Shown here: positions 23,590 to 34,329 of the stretch, one piece after another | Position numbering within the stretch: the first letter of the stretch is position 1 | Layout: each line of letters begins with the position of its first letter | Assembly: GCA_009617715.1 (NCBI GenBank) | Contig: VTFK01000266.1 | Span: 62,001 to 126,000, forward strand | DNA: 64,000 nt | Source: Plectrocnemia conspersa | Lineage: Eukaryota > Arthropoda > Insecta > Trichoptera > Polycentropodidae | Reading direction: 5' to 3' | The notes under the pieces: generated by a model | The model's database searches: none | What the model saw: the letters and a program-made list of their open reading frames with translations, nothing else | Told to the model about the DNA's origin: nothing | Position numbers and translations under genes: made by a program

Positions 23590-24500
23590 TAAATGACCGC
23601 CTTCCTCAGCAGCCGATCCTTTCGATGACTTTTTCGTAAATTTCGGGCGGTATCTCGGCTATTACTTGATGAATGTTGTTTTTTAGATGCTCAATGGTTT
23701 CGTGTTTGTCGGCGTAGACACGACCGTTAATGTAACCTCGCAAAAAATCCAACAGCGTTAAATCGCATGATCATGGCGGCCAGTTGACGTAACCAAAACA
23801 TGAAATAATGCGACCGATGAACTTTTTACGCAAAACATCCAACGTTGCACCAGCTGTGTGCACCGTGTTGTTAGAGCCACGTGTCTTCCACGTCTACGAT
23901 TTCGTGCTAAAGATAATCGGTTATCATGTGCCTATAGTGCTAACCGTTGACTGTTACAGACCTTCATCGTTTTTAAAAAGTAAAGCACAGTGACGCCGCC
24001 TGACCATGCGCATTAAACAGACACTTTTTGGTGATTTTGATTTGATTTGATGATCTCTCATGAATCACATGAGGATTTTTCTCGCCCCATATGCGTCAAT
24101 TTTGTTTATTAACATACCCAGAGAGGTGGAAATGTGCCTCATCAAAAAAGTTTCTTTAAAAAATCAGCATCAACTTCCTGCTGCACTAGCACACAATCTG
24201 CGTAAATATTTCGCTGTCCGTGGTCTCTGGGCTTTAGTTTTAGTGTTATCTGAATTTTATACGGGTGTAGGTTCAAGATCCAGATGCAAAATGGGCCAAA
24301 GGGAGCCATAAGAAAAGTCCAAGAGCTGCGAACGCCGACGATCACTTTCGTAAATGTGTTGTTGCAAACTAACATTTGACACTTTGAACACGCGTGATTA
24401 TTGACCGCTGTCTGACTTAGTGCTGCCAACTGATAGAAAACTTGTATTAGATCAACCTGTATATTCAATTTTTCCGCAATTTCATTTGATGTCATTTAAA
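23590..24500 (-). mobile_element. DUF4817-type insect transposase pseudogene, copy 2
   Basis: The - strand has LHPYKIQITLKLKPRDHGQR, VLVQQEVDADFLKKLF, INKIDAYGARKI, TVNG.HYRHMITDYL, VDVEDTWL.QHGAHS, RQLAAMIMRFNAVGFF. The order and motifs match the insect family whose intact form has DWVLEQQEVDADFFKKI and DLTPLDFFLWGY. Multiple frameshifts. An open frame of 117 codons survives at 24495-24142. Confidence 0.8.
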
Positions 24501-24819
24501 TATCTGCATCCCGTAAGTACCGGAAATAGTCATCAACTAAGATAGGATATTATCTCCACAAAACGAAACTTGTCAATTCAAAAGCGATAAGTACGCATAT
24601 TTACCTTTGCATATATTTGTATTTGTGGTGGTTCCTTTATTTTCTTGTATAAATTCGTCTAAGACACATAACTCGAAAATGCAATAGTGTAAACAGTTTT
24701 ATATGTTTGTGGCCTAATACACTGTTACCATAAGTAATAAAAGACGTGTATAATTGGGATGAAACCCTGATACAAAGCATTGTCTACCTACGAGTAATTA
24801 TGCAACCCTGTAGTCTCGC

Positions 24820-25303
24820 TACTTCCGAAGCATATTTGGAAGGTTTGGAAGCTTCCAGAGAGCGTCCAAAATCGCGCGAAAAGCTCTTCGGCAGACACGC
24901 ATTCGTTGCGTAACCCGCCTTTTGCGCGCCACCCCGCGTGTGTCACTCGCTGGTAAAAAGTGAAACCTGTTGTGCGCGGCGTGCCACGGTGGTGCGGCCG
25001 CCGCCGGTTCTGTGCGGCCCGCCGCGCCACTCGCGGTTCGTCGCGCGCTCGCGACGCACGCCGCGCCAAATGTCAAACGCACGCGGTCCGCGCCTTCAAT
25101 GCGCATGCGCTCATCGCCGTAAACAAACCCATCGCCGGTGACGCGCCGCCGTTTGTTTTGACGCGCACCGATACCTCTTATCAATCGCCGTTCGGTTTTA
25201 TGTTACGTTCTGTTATTTCTGCCGTTGTTGTTGTTGTTGTTGTGAATAAGGTGGTGTGCTCGTTATTGTTGTGCAATATTGATAGTGGAGCTTTCGCTTC
25301 GTG
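24820..25303 (+). promoter_or_regulatory. GC-rich island and 5' UTR of the gene starting at 25304
   Basis: Strongly CpG-rich against AT-rich flanks, with a GTT run near 25216-25240. It runs straight into the exon with a good start codon. Overlapping open frames on both strands in this block are composition effects. Confidence 0.6.
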
Positions 25304-25444
25304 ATGATGCGACAGTTCGAGTCGACGGGATGGGGCTCGGCCCCGGGGCCCGTGCCTGTGCCGGCACCCCAGCCTCCGCCCCCTCAGCCGGATGGCGTGT
25401 GGGAGTACGTCACGCAGCTCGTTAAGACTTACCAGGACTGCGAG
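25304..25444 (+). CDS. First coding exon of an unidentified gene with a very long first intron
   Basis: ATG at 25304 (a second at 25307) and an in-frame stop TAG at 25283, so coding starts here. There are exactly 47 codons to the donor GAG|GTGAGA. The peptide is MMRQFESTGWGS, then a Pro/Ala-rich linker, then VWEYVTQLVKTYQDCE, a probable helix. I do not recognise the family. A GC island, short first exon and huge intron are typical of developmental regulators, but that is inference. No later exon was found in the remaining 38 kb. It could also be an alternative start of the upstream Ash1-like locus. Confidence 0.65.
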
Positions 25445-26113
25445 GTGAGAATGTGCAAATTATCCCACAATTAATGAGTATAATTATCTGAAGACTCTTA
25501 AGCAAGAACATGTTAACTGTGGCATTTAAAAATTTAATTTTATCTTGACTGAAATGTTATTTTATGTATTTTCATATATGATTGTAAATCATTGTGTAAT
25601 CTCCATTTTCAATTTCTATTTAAAGCCACTTGAACAATTAATTAGAAAATAACATATTTCATTAGAGCTAGTTACGATGATTCGATGAAGGGTTGAGGAG
25701 TCCAATTTCGACTCCCCTGCGTAATAAAATTCACACAACTGGTCTGTAAAGCGGCATTCAATTTAAACGCATTATTGACAATGGTTAAATCTCAATCGTC
25801 AAGCGGGATAAACAAAATCTTATTAAAGATAATACATATTTTAAGTAAGTTTTCATTAAATTTCGTTATGCTGAATAAATTATATTTTATATGATAACCC
25901 TAGAATATCTCGATGCGCAGCTGTCTCGTGAATCAATAGAAATGTACTACTTCAAATCTAGTGTCAAACGTTAAGGCGCATACATATTCTATCCGTTGTA
26001 GAGCAATCCAAGTATGCTCATTTTAAACTGTAACGCACATTACTTATTATCCTGCTTATATGACACTTGATGCGATTTTAATAGCCAATGCGTTGGACTA
26101 AAATGATATTCAC

Positions 26114-26180
26114 TAGCACGGTGGATAAATTATATAAATCACTGACTATTAACCTTAAAGACTTGGGTTCGAATCCCATA
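26114..26180 (+). repeat. tRNA-derived SINE head or tRNA pseudogene
   Basis: A-box-like TAGCACGGTGG at 26114-26124 and a consensus B box GGTTCGAATCC at 26166-26176, spaced about 50 bases. It does not fold as a good tRNA, so a SINE or pseudo-tRNA is likely. Confidence 0.5.
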
Positions 26181-27305
26181 CGGACCTTAGTGTTATTTCA
26201 TTTCTATCGTATCTGGGAGACCGTAGTTAATGAGTATTGCAGTTATTATTCCGATCGATCATCACAGCTAATGTTTACCTAGATTTTCCTAATCTGTTAA
26301 GTATAGTCGTTACATATAGGGTATAGATAATTCTCTAATAATGAGCAACTTAAGCTCATAAAGAATATCTTGTATATAATTTAGAAATTCACAAATCTTT
26401 ATTTACTATGTTTTATGTATTTCAATAAATAAAAGCCTTTCCAAACCAAAAAATCAGCTCATATTCTTTAAGACTTGTATTGTTCGTCATCATTTGACTA
26501 CTTTCTTGTGGCGTGTATGTTTGCACGTTTTTTTTATTCAAAGCAAAGTCATCTTAAACACATGGCAATAGTTCGTTATTTTTTGTCCTCTAAAATACAC
26601 ATTGTATGAGAGCATGAGTAATGTGATTTATGGAAAATCCTATATATAATGTCATACGTATGTATCATATATTTTTGAATAAACTCATTGTGCCATTTCA
26701 TCAGAATAAAAGTTCAAATCAAACATGTTGAAGTTCTTCGAAAACATAAACACTCCAACTGTATTAGCTTAGCAAAAGTTTATCGTCGGAAGTGTAGTCC
26801 TTAAAGTGAGCTACTAATTTTAGCTTGTTAATGGATGAGTGTGCACTGCTATCTTGTGCAAATATATGATGTTAGATTAATCACACATTGCAAACGTGTG
26901 TGAATTTTCCTAGTTTTCCTCAACGCGTCTCAAATTGCTTTATTTGTATATTTTTATTATTTATTAATAAGTATGTATACTACAACATCTTATCTTACCA
27001 AAATTTAATTTGACAATATATGTATATATATAAAGAACGTTGGCACTGTTGTTATTAAATAACTGGCGCGTGAGCGAATCTTTTCTATAAACCCGCATGT
27101 TTATCGATACGTTTTGATTAATGGTAACCGTTTGATTAATGGTTTCTTATCGTTCAGTTTAATGAATGAACACGCGTTATTCATTCAAACGGTGATAATA
27201 TCTTATCTGTTAAATAATTTATGCATATCATTAGTATACTTTCTTTATTGCACACTGTACAATGTAAAACAAACCTTGGCCGACTCCTGTCCAAGAAAAT
27301 GTCAT

Positions 27306-27340
27306 CGTTTCACTCTCTCTCTCTCTCTCTCTCCCTCCGA
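27306..27340. repeat. CT microsatellite
   Basis: Run of about ten CT units, then CCCTCC. Confidence 0.9.
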
Positions 27341-28109
27341 GAATATACTCTATACTCTCTCATCATTCAATGACCTCTCTCCAATTATCGTCCTTCACGC
27401 ATTCCAACTCTTTGTCAACACTCAGCTCATTTTGTAAACGCCATGATATGCCAGTTTATCGAGATTACCCTTTCAGCCATTTTCACTCTCGAACTATAAT
27501 ATATTACTACGTTGGGAACCGGCTCTGGGTCGCGTGTGCTATAGAGATAGATGCGTTTATCTCGACCGGCGACCTTGGCCTGGTGGCCCGTTATCTGTAG
27601 GGTACCCTCCGAATTAATGGGTCGTTATCCGCGACCGACCTGTTGCCTCGACCGGACCTTCCGAACGAACATAATCCATACAATCGACTACGCAACCGAG
27701 TTGCATAATATTATATAATATAAACATTTTCCTAGACGTGTATGTATTATTATGTTTGCTGGTTATCTCAATTTGTTTTATCTATAATATATATGTTTAC
27801 AATATTGTTCGCCACTAACTGAAATCGCTATAGTCTCGCTGCTCGGACAATACAATATTGATATGATGTCTTATTTGTTTCTCAGAAGCTAATTTTTTTT
27901 ATTATAACGTTATCTAATTTAGCTATAGCAGCGTGTAATTTTAACATATTTTTAAAGGCTGAGTTGCTAAGAAATTTAACTTTTTCTTCCTCCAGACTTC
28001 ATTTGTATTGTAGTATCAGCTTGATTTTCCGAGCTCCTCGATATTCACCGATATTCGAAGTTATGAAAAACCTAATCTAATATGTATTTAATCGATCAGA
28101 ATTATAATA

Positions 28110-28338
28110 CAGTGGTACCTCGGTTTTCGTTGACTCGGTTATCGTTTTCGATTTCGTGTTAACTTGCCAGTGTTAGTGTTTTGTGTTTTTTTTTACTGAT
28201 TGCGAGTGTTAATACATACTACAATTACATGCCTCGTAATCTTAATACATACTACAAATAATTGCCTCGGTTTTCGTCGGTTTCGGATTTCAACTATTGT
28301 TTTCGGACGGATTATCGACGAAAACCGAGGTACCACTG
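28110..28338. mobile_element. MITE with 21-bp terminal inverted repeats (Tigger/pogo type)
   Basis: Starts CAGTGGTACCTCGGTTTTCG and ends with the exact inverted copy, with TA on both sides. 229 bp. The interior has further CCTCGGTTTTCG copies. The end resembles Tigger-type termini (CAG...CCTCG). Confidence 0.85.
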
Positions 28339-28435
28339 TAATCCATGAGATATTGAAAAATTGTTGAATCCATGACTCCCTCTTATTAATTTCGGTACAC
28401 TGTGTTTGTATTTTTAATTCGGGCTGATATGTTTG

Positions 28436-28460
28436 TATAATTATTATTATTATTATTATA
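28436..28460. repeat. ATT microsatellite
   Basis: Short run of TTA/ATT units. Confidence 0.85.
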
Positions 28461-28469
28461 GTGTATACG

Positions 28470-31400
28470 ACGTTAGTATTATAATAATATCACTATATAA
28501 ACGCACACATACATATCCATAAGATTTGCTCCGCGCTTCCTGATGGTCACGATCGCCTGGCCGTGACCGTTTGCTATTTTTTGCGCTTTTGCACGATTTT
28601 TTCTGCTAAATCCGAACCGGTGCTAATGAACCCCTAATTTCGCTCTTCGATTTCGCACAATTGTCGAGCTGTGCTGATTTGTGATTTTTTTTTATTATTT
28701 GGGGCACGAAAATATTATAAAGTATGCGGACTTTCAGCGCTTCGTGAAGAATGTTGGAGGTGCTCCAACTTTCTTTTTACAAAAATAGACGCTTTTCTTC
28801 GCATCGAGAAAATTCGCGAAATTCGATATGAGATGCAGCACTACGCTACATTTTTATTCATTTTAGTTTTAAAAAATTGGCGTCAAACGGTGCTCTCTGT
28901 TCGCATCGATAACACACCTCTATGAAATATTATGAAATCTAATTTTACTTAGCTAAACACACAAAATCATACACATTACTTGTTCAAATATAAGTCATCT
29001 TTGACACATGATGGTCGTATTTACATATGTGCCAATTTCATTGTTGAGACTGTTTGGTTCCATAAGGGATCCCTCAAAGCAAAAGTGAAAAGCTTATTTT
29101 GTAGGAAAATAGTAATGAGATTTGCAGATTTTTTGCTATAAAAATATCTAGTATCTGTTATTCTATAAAAAATTCGCTTAGTGTTTTATTGCTTTATGGT
29201 TTTATAGCGATTTAATCGTTCTAATGCCGCGCGCCACATACGAGGCTCAGTCGCTATGCGACCGTAATGCCAAGAGCCTCATACGGGGCATTTACTTACT
29301 TACGCCATGACATAATATTACATTACTATTTATGTATATAGAATCATATATGGAGAAACCTTTAAATATTATTACCGCTTGAATAGCTGTCTTAAAAATG
29401 GCTAAAATTGTTGTGCATCTTCAGGGCTGCCACTAGCTAGCTACTTGCGCCTTTGTAATATATGAAACATACACAACTATTTTTGTTTCTCAGAGGCTAA
29501 AACGTCAGTTTGAAGTTCGCGTCTTTGTATTAATATGATACTTCTCGACCAAATTTCACGCGTTAGATGGTTGACAAGCAAAAAATGTCGAAAATAATTT
29601 TTATTTTTTATATTTTATAAAAAATATGCTTTTTTTTACTTTTTATAAAAATTTAGATTTGCTAAAAAAACATAATTTAATTCAATATTGTTTTGTTATG
29701 ACAACCCTAGCAGATTTTTAACAGCTGCTTATGGTGTCCAAATGCACCAAAAATGGCATCCGGAGGCTTCTTTTGCATTATAAAATTTCTTGACAAGTAG
29801 TTAACACTTGCCATATATTTTATTTTAAAGATCCGCTAATTGTATTGGCGCTTTACATCTTCGAAAATTAAACTATTTGAATAACGAAGACAATGCATTA
29901 AAACATCGATCCAAATTATAGTAATGTAAAGCCGTAGAACAATGACACTAAATTAACGCATTGTACGGCTAATTCAAAGCTGCAACGGCTAAAGGAATTC
30001 GCTAAAAGTTAACGTTATATTCGAAAATATGTACCGAAAAATAATATTCTCAATAGGTAATAAATAAAATATTAAAATTCCTGTGAAAGGATAAAACTTT
30101 TATGATGCAAGACTTCCCATAGCTAAATTAACTTTTAAGTATGAAAGTGAATTTTAGCAGTAAAATGCTTTCCAATAAGTTATATTCTTAGCTCACTGCT
30201 CAAACATAATTGTATATCAATTAAAATCCAATTATACATATGCTACCGAATTATTCGTTCTTTTGTGTATATATATAAAAGATTATGTCTTCATGTTCCT
30301 CGTTTATCATTGTAATATTTTGACTGATATGATTAAACGTTCTTCGACAAATTCAGCTCGCCGTTCCGCTACACCGCGTTTACATCTGTACGACCTTATT
30401 AGGCCTCCATTTACATTATTTTTGTCCGTGTATATATGCACGCGTCGTTGATTTCCTTTTATTACACTTAATTGCTCACAATCGAATCTAATTTCGATGT
30501 TTTTACCCAGCGCTCGTGTTGCGCGGGTCATCGTCGTCTTTCGGGGTTCGTCGGGTCACACGCGGGCTTTTTTTTCGGCGGGCGCCGGAGCGGAACGGAG
30601 CGGGTAGCGGAACGCCTCCGCGTCTTCTTCCCTCAATTAATTCGTGTTAATTGTAATAATAATAATAACAAGGATCGTCCACGAATTAACAAGATGTACG
30701 CGAGCGTCTCGAAACACTGCCTAGAAGTCATTTTAGATTCTGTGTTGTGTTATTGTAGTTCGTTCTTTGTTTCGCCGCCATGTGCGAAACGTCGATTTTA
30801 TCGCCGTGTTTATTTTCGTTTTTGATGCGATTCGTCAAAATTACGAAGAACGCATACCGTAATAGCTTAATCATGTCTATTTCGAACGATGAATCTCCGC
30901 GTCTAGTAATACATATACTCGGCTACCGGTTGTCAATAATTGTTATCATGAGTTATTAGGACGTAAATAAAAATCGTACTTCATGCGATGAAAAATGGCG
31001 TATAATGTTTTTATTGCACGCCTATAATAATAAATCGCACGTTGGTTGTTTTTATTGGGTCGTCTATTTAACCCGCTCGATGCCGGCGGCGCAAATGAAA
31101 ATATTTAGAAATATGTGTATATTTTTATAATAATAAGCACTAGACCAGCATACCCCACGGCTTCCAAATTTTTACACATACGTTTTCAAGAAGAAAGTCG
31201 TATACGATTGTGTGCTGTTTTTGTTTCTACCTGCGCTGCAATAACGGTTATTATCGGTAAACTGCAGCGTATCGGCATACTTTGGCATATGTACTATATT
31301 ATTCCAAAAAATTTCAAGAATTAATAAATCAATTTTATAATTATTAACTTGATCCTCCGTATCGTGTGAAATTCGAACCTAATACATTACTGTAGTGGTA

Positions 31401-31940
31401 AAAACTTTTTTACTTCTATATTGATATCCTGTTATTTTTTCAGTGGAAAAGTTTCATTATTTCACCGCCGTATGCTTTTTTCCGACAGATCCCCGTATTT
31501 TTAGACATTTTGCGCCGTCACAATATATACCATAGCAGGTCTTTTAATTTTTATTCTCTGCGAGCGAGTTGCCACCGAAATTATTGATGGCTTTCTACCA
31601 GTGGCGGGATCACCATATACATACATATATCTAATGTCGCTTTATATTATATAAATACAATTAATAAATCCTATTATATTAAAGTTTATGTGACGATTTA
31701 ATCCCAATTCTAGATATATTTACATTTATACCATTATTTTGTTAAAAAAACGTTTTAGCATGAGATCGATGTATATCAAACTAAAATGCGGGCGATACGC
31801 TTGCCACTCATGTCATACATATTTTTTGTGTTTACCTGCTTACTTTGGAATTGCTAGGTTTTTGCTGCATATGTATCAGAATAGTAAGAGCAAAGTGGAA
31901 TTACTAAGTAAATTTTACTCTGAAATAGAATTGGCCATTT
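28470..31940 (+). other. Intronic non-coding DNA
   Basis: No supported exon. Holds the hairpin at 29223-29292, a GC-rich pocket at 30490-30640, and a TTAACCCG...GCCGGCGGCG motif at 31068-31092 that may be one end of a TTAA element. Confidence 0.45.
29223..29292. repeat. Hairpin-forming inverted repeat
   Basis: AATGCCGCGCGCCACATACG with AGGCTC at 29223-29248 pairs imperfectly with GAGCCTCATACGGGGCATT at 29274-29292. The loop holds a smaller palindrome (GTCGCTATGCGAC). Possibly a tiny fold-back element. Confidence 0.65.
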
Positions 31941-31958
31941 TAGCTGCCAAAAGGCTAA

Positions 31959-32469
31959 CCCTTTGGCTGCGACGGTGATTTTAAAAATTCTACTTTTTCA
32001 CAATTCATCAGTTCTTACTATACAACAATATAATTAAATTTATTAAAAAAATATTTCGTGCCATTGTCATACTAACGAAGTAGTGAGTTCCCAAATTAAT
32101 TTACATTTTCAACAATCTTTATTAGCATTTATTTTATATTGTATTAAACAACGATATACTATTTCATATTTTTTACTGTTTAAGTGTAATGAATTAGAAA
32201 ATATTACTGCAGTCAAATGCTTTTCCTAATCATGCTGATGAATATCGAATGCTAAATGTAGCACATCAAAGAATTGTATTTCCACATCCACTGTCACCGC
32301 TCGCAGACTCGGGGACATTACTTATTTACACGTCTCAAAATGGATTTTAAGCTTTTATTAATAAACACAAAGCATACATAGCAGTCCGTATTAGTAGTCA
32401 ATCCTGTATTTTAATTGTATTATTTTCTATTTGCTGTATAAGTTCGGTTGATGCACGGCTGTGAAAGAG
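31959..32469. mobile_element. TTAA-flanked MITE-like element, copy 2
   Basis: Left end CCCTTTGGCTGCGACGGT after CTAA. The right end is the inverted form of CTCTTTCACAGCCGTGCAT, followed by TTAA. About 511 bp. Interior shared with 2353-2610. Ends and target suit a piggyBac-related non-autonomous element with one mutated target copy. Confidence 0.55.
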
Positions 32470-32479
32470 TTAAATGAAG

Positions 32480-33180
32480 AAACTACATACTTTGAAATTC
32501 CTCGTTCAATTTTCGCATCGCGCCGACAACGATCTTTAATCGATTCCGTGCGCGTCGCGCTTCTCAAAACGAGCAGCAAAAAAGTGCAAGAATGCAAAAA
32601 TTCCCTTATACGATCAATCGTTTTCTCGCGTTTGCACGCCGGAGATAAATCGTCGCGTTCGTTCAGAATTCTTCGAATGACCGGCCTCTCCCCCAATAAT
32701 TGTCCCCCGTTTCGTACCCCTCCGTTCAAATTACTCAATCATGATTTTAAACGCCGCGATTAATAAATAGCGTCGCGATCTTGTCGCCGCCGTTTGCCTG
32801 CCATTTCGCTCGATCCTCATCCCCCATCTCGCTCTCTTACCGGACGTCCTTGACTTCTGTCCACAACCTCGAGACTTGTGCAGCACCAACTGCCTCCCTC
32901 CAAACGCCGTTGCTGCTGTTGGTGGATGCAGAACACGCATCGATACATCCGAAATCGATGTCGCCGATGACGATCGATTTACGACCCCGCAGCGATAATT
33001 GGTCTGCCCGACCCGGATCGTTTGACGCGATGATCGACCATCTGTATGCACACAATGAGGTCGTAACTCTTCCACCCCATCCTCGCTCTTGTGCGGCTCT
33101 GCGTGTGTGCGTGTTTGAGTATTGAAATAGCAAGAATGAGACGCTCGTAAATGCACTGGGCCAACTACTGTGCACATGCG
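32480..33180. other. GC-richer non-coding block
   Basis: Open frames of 100-148 codons on both strands, rich in Arg/Ser and overlapping each other. None resembles a known protein; this is expected of GC-richer sequence with few stops. Could be regulatory. Confidence 0.4.
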
Positions 33181-33299
33181 TGTGGTTTTAAGTGTAAAGA
33201 ACCCAAATTATTGATAATTTAATCATTATGAAACGCCATATAAAATTTAATGTTAAAGGGGCTCAATAAAAACTTTTCTAGTGAAAAACTCATTTGCAT

Positions 33300-33660
33300 G
33301 TGGGTATTTTTATTGCAATATTAAAATATTTTTATATAAACTTAAATCAGCGAAAGCCACAGTGTCCAAATTTTATATTTGAATATTGGCGTTTGTTATA
33401 TTCTATATATAATATCATAATAACTTCAATGTTTTCGAGATAACTCTTATATTCTGTATTTTACCAAATACATTTTCACCAGTAGATGTATATTTCTATT
33501 AGCGAAAATATAATATAAGTTCTAAAACTAATTATAGTTTTAGAATTTTCATTAGGTTAAATACAAACTAAACGGAAGAAGAATGTCACATCTCGCATAT
33601 TGCTCCATAGTTCCTCTACAATTTTATATTACATTACTACGGAGTATTGGTCAAAGTATA
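33300..33660 (+). repeat. GTGAAAT fold-back repeat family, copy
   Basis: Shares AACTTAAATCAGCGAAAGCC, ACAGTGTCCAAATTTTAT, TCGAGATAACTCTTATATTC, AGTAGATGTATATTT and CTAATTATAGTTTTAGAATT with the copy at 62640-63350. The central block with GTTCAAACCCAA is deleted here. Confidence 0.75.
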
Positions 33661-33661
33661 T

Positions 33662-33853
33662 TTAAACCGAATTTTGGTCGATAGGAGGGCGCAAAAATAA
33701 TTATCACTGGTCGTCGCAGTGGGAACGGTCTGTTTCAAACGTTCCCACTGCGATGGCGCCGACACGATTTTATTGGTTTTGACGTGAATTTTTGCCTTCT
33801 GAGAAGGAATAATTGTTTTTGCGCATTTCTATTGGTTAAAATTCGGTTTAGAT
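33662..33853. repeat. Fold-back segment with nested perfect hairpin
   Basis: The outer arms (TAAACCGAATTTTGGTCGAT..GCGCAAAAATAATTAT and the inverted partner ending ATTCGGTTTA) pair imperfectly. The inner arms 33714-33727 and 33740-33753 pair perfectly (14 bp, 12-nt loop). It follows directly on the repeat before it and may be its end. Confidence 0.7.
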
Positions 33854-34291
33854 ATGCATCATTCAATAAGTCGTATATAAATGCTGTATAACCGTGAGTT
33901 GGTGTATAACACTGCGACGGCATGATTTCATTGTTTTTGACGTAGACTAAATATTCCTTGAATTGAACCAGAAAAATGTATATCATTTAATTAAATACTA
34001 TGAATCTAAATGAAATGGAAATATTAAAAAATTACCACTGACTGGTAAACTTTTGCCCTCCCCATGGAAAAAGCTGAAATAGGCTACAGATTATAAATTA
34101 TTGAACTATTTTTGATATGATCTAAATGTATGTATTATGTACATTATTTTCATGTCTATTTTATTGACGACTGTTGCTCAATAGTTTTTTATTAGCATTA
34201 TTGTACTATTTCTTCAATATAAAGTAATTCAATAATTTAATAAATTTAAAAAATTAATATTATCAACTTATTTGGGACAAAATGTTTGGGG

Positions 34292-34322
34292 TCCAACGTG
34301 TCCCAATTAAGCGGAATCGACT
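34292..34322 (-). repeat. Single terminal repeat of a Tigger-type element
   Basis: On the - strand, CAGTCGATTCCGCTTAATTG followed by GGACACGTTGG, with TA next to the CAG end. The pattern is that of pogo/Tigger ends. No matching second end was found nearby. Confidence 0.5.
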
Positions 34323-34329
34323 GTATCGG

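Larger units (their letters stand above)
25445..28100 (+). other. Start of long intron; non-coding
   Basis: AT-rich. Contains a tRNA-like SINE head (26114-26180) and a CT microsatellite near 27310-27335. No exon seen. Confidence 0.5.

Noticed and set aside
24819..25304. Overlapping open frames of 67-121 codons on both strands before the 25304 start
   Set aside because: All are Arg/Ala-rich CpG artefacts with no motif; the in-frame stop at 25283 marks this as 5' UTR.
32461..33177. Frames of 100-148 codons on both strands
   Set aside because: Mutually overlapping, no domain or splice support, consistent with local GC content.
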